The notes below the pieces were generated by a model, which was given only the letters and a program-made list of their open reading frames with translations, ran no database searches and was not told where the DNA came from. From Candidatus Omnitrophota bacterium (lineage in GTDB: Bacteria > Hinthialibacterota > Hinthialibacteria > Hinthialibacterales > JAKPRU01): 64,000 nt of DNA. The stretch covers positions 4,121 to 68,120 of the forward strand of contig JAKQSI010000128.1 of the NCBI GenBank assembly GCA_029570205.1, in the 5' to 3' direction. Of the stretch, positions 47,086 to 54,881 are shown piece after piece (positions within the stretch are counted from its first letter, which is position 1; each line of letters begins with the position of its first letter). The position numbers and the translations under genes were made by a program.

Positions 47086-49378
47086 TCCTTTCATGGGTAA
47101 AATGGGCTGGGGCCTGGCAATTCTATTGCCCCTTTGCGCTCTCTGTATGGCCAATCCGCAAACCCTGGCGCGGACACTTATTCACCCCAGTCAGATTGAG
47201 GACGTTTATCTTCGAAATACGGGAGATGTTTCCACCGGCGACATTGTGGCGGCAACCTCCGAGGTAATGGCTGCGACATTTGTTGTGAATGGGAGTGACA
47301 CGGCGGCCCGGATTTTTCTCGCCGATGAACTCCAGGAAAAACTGTGGATTACGACTAACGGTTATGATATCCGTATTGATCCGAATGTAGGAGTGTCTCC
47401 CGAAGCGCCGGCCACGGCGTTCATTCAATTCGGAACGACGGTCCGCTTTGACGATACTGTAGGCGACAAAATCAGACTCTGGTCACATTCGTATAAAATC
47501 GGTGTGTCTCCGTTTGATTTGGACGTTACCTCGGATCGGAATATCAAATTTCACTCCGATACGGTAGAGGACCTGTTCCAAATCCTGGGCGATGAGGGCG
47601 ATATTGTAGTAAAAAACAATGTGATCTCGGGGGCAGATGTATATGCGTCCACGGCCTTTCGATTTATCGAACAGCAGCCCGGCGACAAAATCTATCTGTA
47701 CTATCCAAACTACAAATTCTCCATCTCACCGAACGATCTGGATGTGTTTTCGGATCGCTATATCAAATTCCATTCCGATACGAACGAGGAGGCCATGGTG
47801 CTGGACGCCGACGTCGGCGACCTGGCCGTGGAAGGCCATATCAAAGCGCCGATCGCTGTGTTTGGAGCAACGGACGATCCCCCTGGGGGTTACTCGCTGG
47901 TGGCGGATAACGCCTGGATCGGTCATCTGAGCAGCCCCGGTATTTCAGATCGCGGATGGACCGTATCCGGGGACAATGTGTTTACAAGTGCCGGAGGAAA
48001 TGTCGGAATCGCTACCTCCGAAACGAATGAGAAACTCACATTGAACGGGGCGCTGAGTGTGAGTAACCGGTCGGTCGATCCGGCTACAAGTTCTCATTAT
48101 GGAAAAATCTATTCAGCGCCCAGGCGAGTGCGGCAAATTGCGCCCTATACCTCGCTGTTGCTGCACGCGGAGGGCACCGACGGATCGTCTTCGTTTGCAG
48201 ATAGTGCTGTCTCTGCCCATGTCATGACAGCATACAACGGCGCTCAGATCGATACGGAAGCATTCAGGTTCGGGACAAGCAGCGGGAAATTCGACGGTAC
48301 GAACGACTATCTTGACACACCGGATCACGAGGACTGGAATGTGGGAAGCAACGACTTCACTGTCGATTTCTGGTTCAAGCGTGACGGCGGAGCCGGCGCG
48401 TATCGATACTTCTGCGGTCAATACATTGACACGCCTGCGAGTGGCGGTATTTACCTGTTGATGCGAAACACCAATCTGATCGAGGGAGGGCTTTATTATG
48501 GAAGCTCTTATACCACCTTACAGCACACTTCGGCGATTACGGATGCAAATTGGCACCATGTCGCTTTCTCTCGAAGCGGGAATTATTTGCGTTTGTTTGT
48601 AGACGGTATCAATTCCGCTACTGCGACTGTTACGGGAGTGACGGTGAACAACTCTTCTTCCCGCTTCGCCGTGGCGCGGATGGGCCAATACAACCAGGAC
48701 TACTGGAAAGGCTGGATTGACGAATTCCGTTTCAGCAAGGGCATTGCGCGCTGGACGGAATCGTTCACGCCACCGACCGCTCCTTACCCGGACGGGTATT
48801 TCGATACGAACGCGCTTTATTTTCTCGATGAAAATGGTCGAAAGTATCTGCTGTCGGCGTGGGAAGAAAACGAATCGGGAATGCACTACCAGGGAGGATA
48901 TCTCGGCCTCGGTACGCAGGCTCCGCAACGTGTTCTGGAAATCGGGGCCGGGCAGGGCAACGCGCGTGCCGATGGCTGGGATGTCTGGAGCGCGGCGAAA
49001 TTCAAGAAAGATATTGAGCCTTTGACTCCGGAGGATCGCTCGTCAATGCTCGAAGAATTGCAGAACGCCCGTCTCTTCTATTTCCGTTACAAGGGAGAGC
49101 CGGATACACATCGGAAACGGCTTGGCTTCCTGGTGGAGCAAGCCCCTCGATCCATCGTGTCGCCGGACGGTTTGTCCATCAGCCTGAGTGACGGCCTCGG
49201 CCTGGCTTTCGCGGCGCAGATGGCCATTCTGGATCGGATCGACGCGCTGGAACGGAGTCTTGTGAAAGCCGGGATTCCGCTTGCGACCCCTGTTGCCACA
49301 CCCACTCCGGTATTCACACCGATGCCGACCGCGACGGCTGCTCCCCTGAGTGCGTCACAGGAATCGGAGGGGAATTGA
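47060..49378 (+). CDS. Tail-fibre-like protein with LamG domain and S74 intramolecular chaperone
   Basis: 772 aa from ATG 47060; ATG 47093 would start MGKMGWGLAILLPLCALC. Either start gives a hydrophobic N-terminus like a signal peptide, odd for a fibre. Repeated beta-helix-like units follow (DVTSDRNIKFHSD; DVFSDRYIKFHSD), then a LamG domain at about 357-570 (SSGKFDGTNDYLDTPDHEDW, FTVDFWFKRDGGA) and a peptidase S74 domain near 640-735 (AAKFKKDIEPLTPED, RLGFLVEQAPRSIV, AFAAQMAILDRIDALE). S74 domains trimerise fibres and then cut themselves off. Proline/threonine tail at the end. Confidence 0.75.
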   Translation: MNNLNPTSNPFMGKMGWGLAILLPLCALCMANPQTLARTLIHPSQIEDVYLRNTGDVSTGDIVAATSEVMAATFVVNGSDTAARIFLADELQEKLWITTNGYDIRIDPNVGVSPEAPATAFIQFGTTVRFDDTVGDKIRLWSHSYKIGVSPFDLDVTSDRNIKFHSDTVEDLFQILGDEGDIVVKNNVISGADVYASTAFRFIEQQPGDKIYLYYPNYKFSISPNDLDVFSDRYIKFHSDTNEEAMVLDADVGDLAVEGHIKAPIAVFGATDDPPGGYSLVADNAWIGHLSSPGISDRGWTVSGDNVFTSAGGNVGIATSETNEKLTLNGALSVSNRSVDPATSSHYGKIYSAPRRVRQIAPYTSLLLHAEGTDGSSSFADSAVSAHVMTAYNGAQIDTEAFRFGTSSGKFDGTNDYLDTPDHEDWNVGSNDFTVDFWFKRDGGAGAYRYFCGQYIDTPASGGIYLLMRNTNLIEGGLYYGSSYTTLQHTSAITDANWHHVAFSRSGNYLRLFVDGINSATATVTGVTVNNSSSRFAVARMGQYNQDYWKGWIDEFRFSKGIARWTESFTPPTAPYPDGYFDTNALYFLDENGRKYLLSAWEENESGMHYQGGYLGLGTQAPQRVLEIGAGQGNARADGWDVWSAAKFKKDIEPLTPEDRSSMLEELQNARLFYFRYKGEPDTHRKRLGFLVEQAPRSIVSPDGLSISLSDGLGLAFAAQMAILDRIDALERSLVKAGIPLATPVATPTPVFTPMPTATAAPLSASQESEGN

Positions 49379-49624
49379 ATGAACCGAAGGCCGAGTTACA
49401 GCCCCGAATATGTGGAATTGCGCACGGCCATTGAGCATGTAACCGCGCGAGTGGAGGGCATCCAAATGCTCTTGCGGGATATCCAGCGTGACTTTGCGCG
49501 GACCGAGTCCATGGTGTTGAAAAACCGAAGCGATATTGCGGCGATCAAAATCACCGCCTCGCTTCTTGGAGCCGCTGCCGGGGCATTTATCGGCCTGTTC
49601 GGCAAATCCTGGTGGCCGTTCTGA
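49379..49624 (+). CDS. Holin/XhlA-like small membrane protein
   Basis: 81 aa, ATG touches the preceding TGA. Coiled-coil helix (VEGIQMLLRDIQRDFARTES) followed by one C-terminal membrane span SLLGAAAGAFIGLFG and WWPF. XhlA/haemolysin-type proteins of phage lysis cassettes have this layout. Confidence 0.6.
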   Translation: MNRRPSYSPEYVELRTAIEHVTARVEGIQMLLRDIQRDFARTESMVLKNRSDIAAIKITASLLGAAAGAFIGLFGKSWWPF

Positions 49625-49649
49625 CTGATGGACTCGTAGGAAAGATCTC

Positions 49650-49740
49650 GTGCGCCTGTCATTCCGAGTGCGACTCCGGCAGAGTCGGTGATTGGGTGAA
49701 GAAAGCCCCGCTTCCCACCCTTCTTAGCCAGGCAGAGACG
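49650..49740. repeat. TTGGGTGAAGAAAG dispersed repeat, shared with 19920-20000
   Basis: GACTCCGGCAGAGTCGGTGA, TTGGGTGAAGAAAG and CCACCCTTCTTAGCCAGGC; the 19918-20010 region has the same order (GTCGGCAGGGCCGGTAA, TTGGGTGAAGAAAG, CTTTCTTTGCCGGGC). Confidence 0.6.
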
Positions 49741-49783
49741 CCTGGCCTACTGGTGGGGACAGGCGTCCCTGCCTGTCGATGGG
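49726..49783. repeat. Repeat unit related to the 24911 tandem array
   Basis: GCCAGGCAGAGACGCCTGGCC, CTACTGGTGGGGACAGGCGT and GCCTGTCGATGGG inside the phage block. Confidence 0.65.
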
Positions 49784-49808
49784 CGAAGAATCTTAAGGAG
49801 ACAAAATA

Positions 49809-49958
49809 ATGGCGGATTCTCAAGACAGTCCCACATCCCTTGCCGAAAACGAAGGAACCACCGGATTGGCGCCTGAATCCGATGCAGCGATACCCGCCAT
49901 CGAGCTGACTGTCCGGTTTCCCGAGAACGGCGTTCATCCTGTTTATTTCCTTGCATGA
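49809..49958 (+). CDS. Small hypothetical protein, 49 aa, in phage block
   Basis: 49 codons from ATG 49809 with AAGGAG eight bases upstream. MADSQDSPTSLAENEGTTGL is disordered; the end is VRFPENGVHPVYF. No family recognised. Confidence 0.5.
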   Translation: MADSQDSPTSLAENEGTTGLAPESDAAIPAIELTVRFPENGVHPVYFLA

Positions 49959-49974
49959 TTGGAGAGCATGAAAC

Positions 49975-50286
49975 ATGACCACGACCATTTTGTTGACCCG
50001 AAACGATCATGGAATCCAGCTGCGATTCACCTGCCAGGACCGTGAAGGCAATCCGATCGATCTGACGGACCGCGAAGTCCATTTCCTTCTGGAATCCGAA
50101 GGAGAGATTCTGAATACGGATCGGAGCCTCTGTGAGAATATCGATCTACCGGCGGGCAAAGCCGCTTACACGGTGGATGCGGCCGATACGGCTCAGACGG
50201 GAATCCTGAAAGGACGCCTGCGCTTGCAGAATGAAAGCTTTCAGGTGGAAAACCTTGAACCCATTGCCGTCCAGGTGAAAGAATGA
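49975..50286 (+). CDS. BppU-like baseplate/fibre adaptor protein
   Basis: 103 aa. MTTTILLTRNDHGIQLRFTC then IDLTDREVHFLLESEG and GKAAYTVDAADTAQTGILKG, the pattern of phage BppU N-terminal (DUF2479-type) domains. Its stop overlaps the next ATG by four bases. Confidence 0.6.
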   Translation: MTTTILLTRNDHGIQLRFTCQDREGNPIDLTDREVHFLLESEGEILNTDRSLCENIDLPAGKAAYTVDAADTAQTGILKGRLRLQNESFQVENLEPIAVQVKE

Positions 50287-50762
50287 AGCGCAACGAGATC
50301 CGCCTGACAGATCATTTCTTCCTCTCCGAGTTTGAGGATAAGGCCACCGGATTGGTGTGTATTCATCCTCTGCTTCCATTGCGTTTGGAACAGATGCGCA
50401 TCCGGCTGGGTGTTCCGTTGAGGATTACATCTTCCTGTCGAACTTGGCCGGAACATCGTCGGATTTACCGGCAGCAATACGGAGAAAGGTGGGCGGAGGA
50501 GATCAGCCTTGGAAGCCGTCATCTCTTGTGCGGCCCGGATGAAGAGGATTTTCAGAAATATCCCGTGCTGATGGAACGACTTGGAGAAATGACGTATCTG
50601 CCTGCAAAATCAAATCTTACCTGTTGTGCTGCTGACGTTCGCCGACCGGAGGAGGTGTCGTCAAGAACTTTTGAATTGGTTGCCCGTTCTCTCTTTGATT
50701 TTGTGAAGCCCTATCCATGGGGGCTTCATGTCGATCTGCGTCACACCTCCCTGGATAAGTAG
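50283..50762 (+). CDS. Peptidase M15A-type endolysin / D-Ala-D-Ala carboxypeptidase
   Basis: 159 aa. Zinc site: H80 in SRHLL, D118 in AADVR, and H149 in GLHVDLR, matching M15 spacing; N-terminal NEIRLTDHFFLSEF as in family members from phages. Not preceded by a signal peptide, so it would need a holin to reach the wall, and one lies at 49379. Last gene of the phage-like block. Confidence 0.75.
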   Translation: MKRNEIRLTDHFFLSEFEDKATGLVCIHPLLPLRLEQMRIRLGVPLRITSSCRTWPEHRRIYRQQYGERWAEEISLGSRHLLCGPDEEDFQKYPVLMERLGEMTYLPAKSNLTCCAADVRRPEEVSSRTFELVARSLFDFVKPYPWGLHVDLRHTSLDK

Positions 50763-50897
50763 CCTGCAGAAAATCTCTTTCCCCCGCCCGGCCTGTTTCG
50801 ATCCGATGGAAATATATTGCGATTCCATTGGAGATTTTCGGACCTAAATCAAGTAAGCCAAGGTGGTTAGTTACGATCCCGGCATGATGTTCATTTT

Positions 50898-50943
50898 ACA
50901 ACATATAGGTGATCGGGCATAAAAAAAACACGATATGTGGTAA
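50898..50943 (+). promoter_or_regulatory. Possible tandem NrdR boxes
   Basis: ACAACATATAGGTGAT at 50898-50913 and ACACGATATGTGGTAA at 50928-50943, starts 30 bases apart; compared with the NrdR consensus (ACACWATATATWGTGT) they match at 9 and 11 of 16 positions. The second ends eight bases before the -35 box. Confidence 0.45.
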
Positions 50944-50950
50944 AATGAGC

Positions 50951-50979
50951 TTGACAGGCGGTGCGAGAACTCGTATGGT
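50951..50979 (+). promoter_or_regulatory. sigma-70 promoter of nrdJ
   Basis: TTGACA at 50951-50956, a 17-base spacer, TATGGT at 50974-50979. Transcription would start near 50986. Confidence 0.75.
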
Positions 50980-51015
50980 GAAGTCCACCTGAAAATGCAC
51001 TGACGGAGATCCTTG

Positions 51016-51045
51016 AACACACTCGGTATGAGGGTGTGTTTTTTT
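51016..51045 (+). terminator. Terminator-like hairpin in the nrdJ leader
   Basis: AACACAC at 51016-51022 and GTGTGTT at 51034-51040, followed by TTTTT. It lies between the promoter and the coding start, so it can act as an attenuator. Confidence 0.6.
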
Positions 51046-51117
51046 CACTTACTGCTTGTGGCGGCAGGCCCACATGGCGGGCCGACAAATACATGTTGAG
51101 GGATCGGAGAGAAAATC

Positions 51118-53907
51118 GTGGGTGAATTGGCAATTACCGATAACGGCGATCTGGTTCAGACCAACGAAAACGAAGTCACATCCGCCTTGGGGATTGTCCC
51201 CGTCGAAGGCGGATTGAAGGTTCCGAGGCGGTGGACTTCGCCCGGACGGAATCCTTTCGATCAGGTCAAGTGGGAGACCCGCAAGGCCACCATCACCAAT
51301 GAAAAAGGCGAGGCGGTATTCGAACAGGAGAATGTCGAAGTTCCCTCTTTCTGGTCACAGATGGCCACAAATGTGGTGGTCTCGAAGTATTTTCGCGGCA
51401 AGGTCGGCGCACCGGGCCGGGAAAGGAGCGTCCGGGAGCTGATCGGCCGAGTTGTGCGAACTCTGCACGAGTGGGGCACAAAACAGGGCTATTTTGCGAC
51501 GGAAGAAGACGGACAAGCCTTCGAGGATGAATTGGCCGCCATCTTGCTCACACAGAAAGCCTCGTTCAACAGCCCGGTCTGGTTCAACCTGGGGGTGGAA
51601 GAACACCCGCAATGCTCCGCGTGTTTCATCAATTCTGTCCAGGATACCATGGAATCCATTCTGAACCTGGCGAAGATTGAAGGGATGCTGTTCAAATACG
51701 GTTCCGGGACAGGGACGAATTTTTCAACGTTGCGTTCCTCCAAAGAGCATGTCACCGGCGGCGGAACGGCCTCCGGTCCGGTCTCATTTATGAAGGGATA
51801 TGATGCGTTCGCGGGAGTAATCAAGTCCGGCGGCAAGACCCGTCGCGCCGCCAAAATGGTCATTCTGAATATCGACCATCCGGATATAGTCGAGTTCATC
51901 AACTGCAAGGTCACCGAAGAGAAAAAGGCTTGGGCGCTGATTGAGCAGGGATACGACGGGTCTTTCAATGGGGAAGCCTATTCCTCCGTATTTTTTCAGA
52001 ACTCCAACAACAGTGTCCGTGTAACCGATGAGTTCATGGTCGCTGTCGAGAAAGACCTGCCGTGGAACACCCGCGCCGTGGTTACCGGCGAGATTATGGA
52101 TACGTACCGCGCGCGGGACCTGATGCGCATGATCGCCGAGGGGACATATATTTGCGGCGACCCGGGGATGCAGTTTCATTCGACGGTCAACAAGTGGCAT
52201 ACCAGCCCGGCTACCGGCCCGATTAACGCCTCTAATCCCTGTTCGGAATTCATGTTCCTGGACAATTCCGCCTGTAACCTGGCCTCATTGAACCTGCTGG
52301 GATTTCAACGTTCAGATGGGCAATTCGATGTGGATGGGTTCCGTCATGCGGTGAATATTATTTTTCTGGCGCAGGAAATTATCATAGATAACGGCAGCTA
52401 CCCGACTAATCCCATTCAGGTACGCAGCCACGAGTTTCGCCCTCTAGGGCTGGGCTATGCCAACCTGGGGGCGTTGCTGATGTCGGTCGGATTACCCTAC
52501 GACAGCGATGCGGGGCGGGCGTATGCGGCAACGATTACGGCTCTGATGACCGGTGAGGCTTATGCCACCAGCGCAAAAATAGCCCGCCGGATGGGAACAT
52601 TTAAACATTACGAAGTCAATAAGGAGCCGATGCTGAATGTCATCGGAATGCACAGGGACACATTGAAGAATGTATCAAAAGACCTGGTGCCCGATTCCCT
52701 CTACAAGGCTGCCGAAGCGGCGTGGGAACGCGCACAAACTCTGGGTCGGGAATACGGATTTCGGAATGCGCAGGCGACGCTTCTGGCTCCCACCGGAACC
52801 ATTGCTTTTATGATGGATTGCGATACGACCGGCATTGAACCGGATATTGCCCTTGTCAAATACAAGAAACTTGTGGGGGGCGGCCTTCTGAAAATCGTTA
52901 ATCAAACCGTACCGAGAGCGCTCAAGCGACTCGGCTACTCATCTGAGCAGATCAAGGAAATCATCGCGTATATTGATGCGAAGGATACCATTGAAGGGGC
53001 TCCTCACCTGAAAGAGGAACATCTGCCGGTATTCGATTGCGCGTTCAGACCGGCAAACGGGAATCGGTCCATTGATTACATGGGACATCTCCGCATGATG
53101 AGCGCGGTGCAACCGTTCCTGTCCGGGGCAATTTCCAAGACGGTGAACATGCCGAATGAGGCCACCGTTGAGGACATTATGAAAACCTACATCGAGGGCT
53201 GGAAACTCGGACTGAAAGCCGTGGCCATTTACCGGGACGGCTGCAAACGCACCCAGCCACTCAACACCAGCCTGGCGGACAGAAAAGACAGGTCGGGTTT
53301 CCCCCCGGCCCAACCATACCGGAGACGGCTACCCGATACACGTAAAGCCATTACCCACAAGTTCAGTGTCGGCGGGCATGAGGGCTATCTCACGGTCGGC
53401 ATGTATGAGGACGGGAAACCCGGCGAGATTTTCCTGACCATGTCAAAAGAGGGAAGTGTCGTTTCCGGGCTGGTAGACTGCTTTGCAACAGCCATTTCCA
53501 TGACCCTGCAATACGGCGTTCCGCTTCCGGTGCTGGTACAAAAATTCAGTCACATGCGTTTTGAACCGTCCGGGTGGACCAGCAATCCGAGGATTCGGGT
53601 AGCCAAATCCATTATCGACTACATTTTCCGCTGGCTGGCCTCCGAATTTCTATCCCCGGAGGAATGCGAACGACTCGGAATTCTAAGTGATAACAAGAAC
53701 GGTTCCGGAAAGGTGGACGATGAAGAGAACGGTTTTGGTTCTTCTTCTCCCGGCGCGGCTGCATTGACCTCTACCATATCGTCGGAAAGTGTAACATTCC
53801 AGACGCAGGAGGATGCTCCGCCGTGCGCGGAGTGTGGCGCAATTATGGTGCGAAGCGGAACCTGCTACAAATGCCTGAATTGCGGCGCAACCAGCGGCTG
53901 CTCGTGA
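51118..53907 (+). CDS. nrdJ: Adenosylcobalamin-dependent (class II) ribonucleotide reductase
   Basis: 929 aa from GTG 51118 with GGAG about ten bases upstream. Motifs include PVWFNLGVEEHPQCSACFIN, FKYGSGTGTNFSTLRSSKE, NPCSEFMFLDNSACNLASLN with the catalytic cysteine region, and LLAPTGTIAFMMDCDTTGIE. The C-terminal TSCPD domain (FLTMSKEGSVVSGLVDCFA) and zinc ribbon CAECG...CYKCLNCGATSGCS are the usual NrdJ end. Makes deoxynucleotides from ribonucleoside di/triphosphates with B12. No class I or III genes are in the window. Confidence 0.95.
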   Translation: MGELAITDNGDLVQTNENEVTSALGIVPVEGGLKVPRRWTSPGRNPFDQVKWETRKATITNEKGEAVFEQENVEVPSFWSQMATNVVVSKYFRGKVGAPGRERSVRELIGRVVRTLHEWGTKQGYFATEEDGQAFEDELAAILLTQKASFNSPVWFNLGVEEHPQCSACFINSVQDTMESILNLAKIEGMLFKYGSGTGTNFSTLRSSKEHVTGGGTASGPVSFMKGYDAFAGVIKSGGKTRRAAKMVILNIDHPDIVEFINCKVTEEKKAWALIEQGYDGSFNGEAYSSVFFQNSNNSVRVTDEFMVAVEKDLPWNTRAVVTGEIMDTYRARDLMRMIAEGTYICGDPGMQFHSTVNKWHTSPATGPINASNPCSEFMFLDNSACNLASLNLLGFQRSDGQFDVDGFRHAVNIIFLAQEIIIDNGSYPTNPIQVRSHEFRPLGLGYANLGALLMSVGLPYDSDAGRAYAATITALMTGEAYATSAKIARRMGTFKHYEVNKEPMLNVIGMHRDTLKNVSKDLVPDSLYKAAEAAWERAQTLGREYGFRNAQATLLAPTGTIAFMMDCDTTGIEPDIALVKYKKLVGGGLLKIVNQTVPRALKRLGYSSEQIKEIIAYIDAKDTIEGAPHLKEEHLPVFDCAFRPANGNRSIDYMGHLRMMSAVQPFLSGAISKTVNMPNEATVEDIMKTYIEGWKLGLKAVAIYRDGCKRTQPLNTSLADRKDRSGFPPAQPYRRRLPDTRKAITHKFSVGGHEGYLTVGMYEDGKPGEIFLTMSKEGSVVSGLVDCFATAISMTLQYGVPLPVLVQKFSHMRFEPSGWTSNPRIRVAKSIIDYIFRWLASEFLSPEECERLGILSDNKNGSGKVDDEENGFGSSSPGAAALTSTISSESVTFQTQEDAPPCAECGAIMVRSGTCYKCLNCGATSGCS

Positions 53908-53991
53908 GGATCGTACAGAGCAGGCACGGGGGCTTGCCCCATATCAGCGACATGACCCGTAGGGGTAACGTCCTGTAGTTGCCCTTTATGT

Positions 53992-54717
53992 CTATTTCCG
54001 CATCCCCTCTTGTTGCAGACGGCGGCAGAATTCAAGGAGCGCAAGGAAATAATTCCAGCTGTCGCGGAGAGGTTTCACTGTGGACTTACAGTCCCAGCGT
54101 CGGATAAATGTACAAGGGATCTCCTGAATGACAAGGCCGGAATGATAAGCGAGGGCCATGATCTCCGTATCCCAGAACCACTGTTTATTCTTACACCGCT
54201 GCAGGATGGGAAGAATGGCCTCGCGGCGAAAGAACTTATAGCCCGCTTCGGTGTCTTTCAGCGGAAGGTGGAGAAGACGGCGAACCAGCCAACGATACCC
54301 GACGCTGAGAACATCCCGGAAAATATCGTCGAAACAGAGCTGCACCTTGTAGATACGGTAGGCGGAGGCGACATCCGCGCCGTCCTCCAGGGCGTTCAAC
54401 ATGCTGGGGATGTACCGGGCATGAACCTCCAGGTCGATATCCAGAAATCCGACATATTTCCCCGTGGCTGCGCGGAAGCCATCCATGACTGTTCCGCCGC
54501 GACCGACATTGCTTTCGTGAAAAATTGAACGCCTTCGAGGATCGCTTTCGCACAGAGCGGCGATAATCTCCCGCGTTCGGTCCCGGCTGCAATCCTCGAC
54601 GAAAATCATCTCGTAGTCGCAATGAATCTGCCGGAGAACACGGTCAATCTCGCCGACACTGGCCTCCAGAACCCGCTCCTCATTGTAGCAGGCGATGACC
54701 ACCGAAAGATCCGGCAT
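53992..54717 (-). CDS. GT2 family glycosyltransferase
   Basis: 241 aa. DLSVVIACYNEERVLEASVG, FVEDCSRDRTREII, VGFLDIDLEVHARYIP (DxD) and TEAGYKFFRREAILP, as in polyprenyl-phosphate glycosyltransferases. No C-terminal membrane anchor, unlike the 40838 enzyme. AGGAG lies 11 bases before the ATG. Donor and acceptor unknown. Confidence 0.85.
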   Translation of the reverse strand: MPDLSVVIACYNEERVLEASVGEIDRVLRQIHCDYEMIFVEDCSRDRTREIIAALCESDPRRRSIFHESNVGRGGTVMDGFRAATGKYVGFLDIDLEVHARYIPSMLNALEDGADVASAYRIYKVQLCFDDIFRDVLSVGYRWLVRRLLHLPLKDTEAGYKFFRREAILPILQRCKNKQWFWDTEIMALAYHSGLVIQEIPCTFIRRWDCKSTVKPLRDSWNYFLALLEFCRRLQQEGMRK

Positions 54718-54881
54718 GGGAACTCGCGCTCCTATCCAAAGCAGATTTTCGAGAGTTTGACACAGGACATGGAAACAGGCCAGTGTCCAATGGACATCGG
54801 CGCAAAAACGTCCTACCCTCCTGACCTGCCCTCAGCGGGGCTGCTTCTCAGAAAAACTCGAAGCCAAGGGAGATCGAACCC

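Larger units (their letters stand above)
50763..51117. other. Regulatory region upstream of nrdJ
   Basis: No gene. Contains a CCGATGGAA/TTCCATTGG hairpin at 50811-50840, paired ATAT-centred boxes, a -35/-10 promoter, and a terminator-like hairpin (each listed). Confidence 0.6.

Noticed and set aside
50763-51117. Cobalamin riboswitch before the B12-dependent reductase
   Set aside because: No B12-box-like sequence or the expected long fold; the leader is too short after the promoter.
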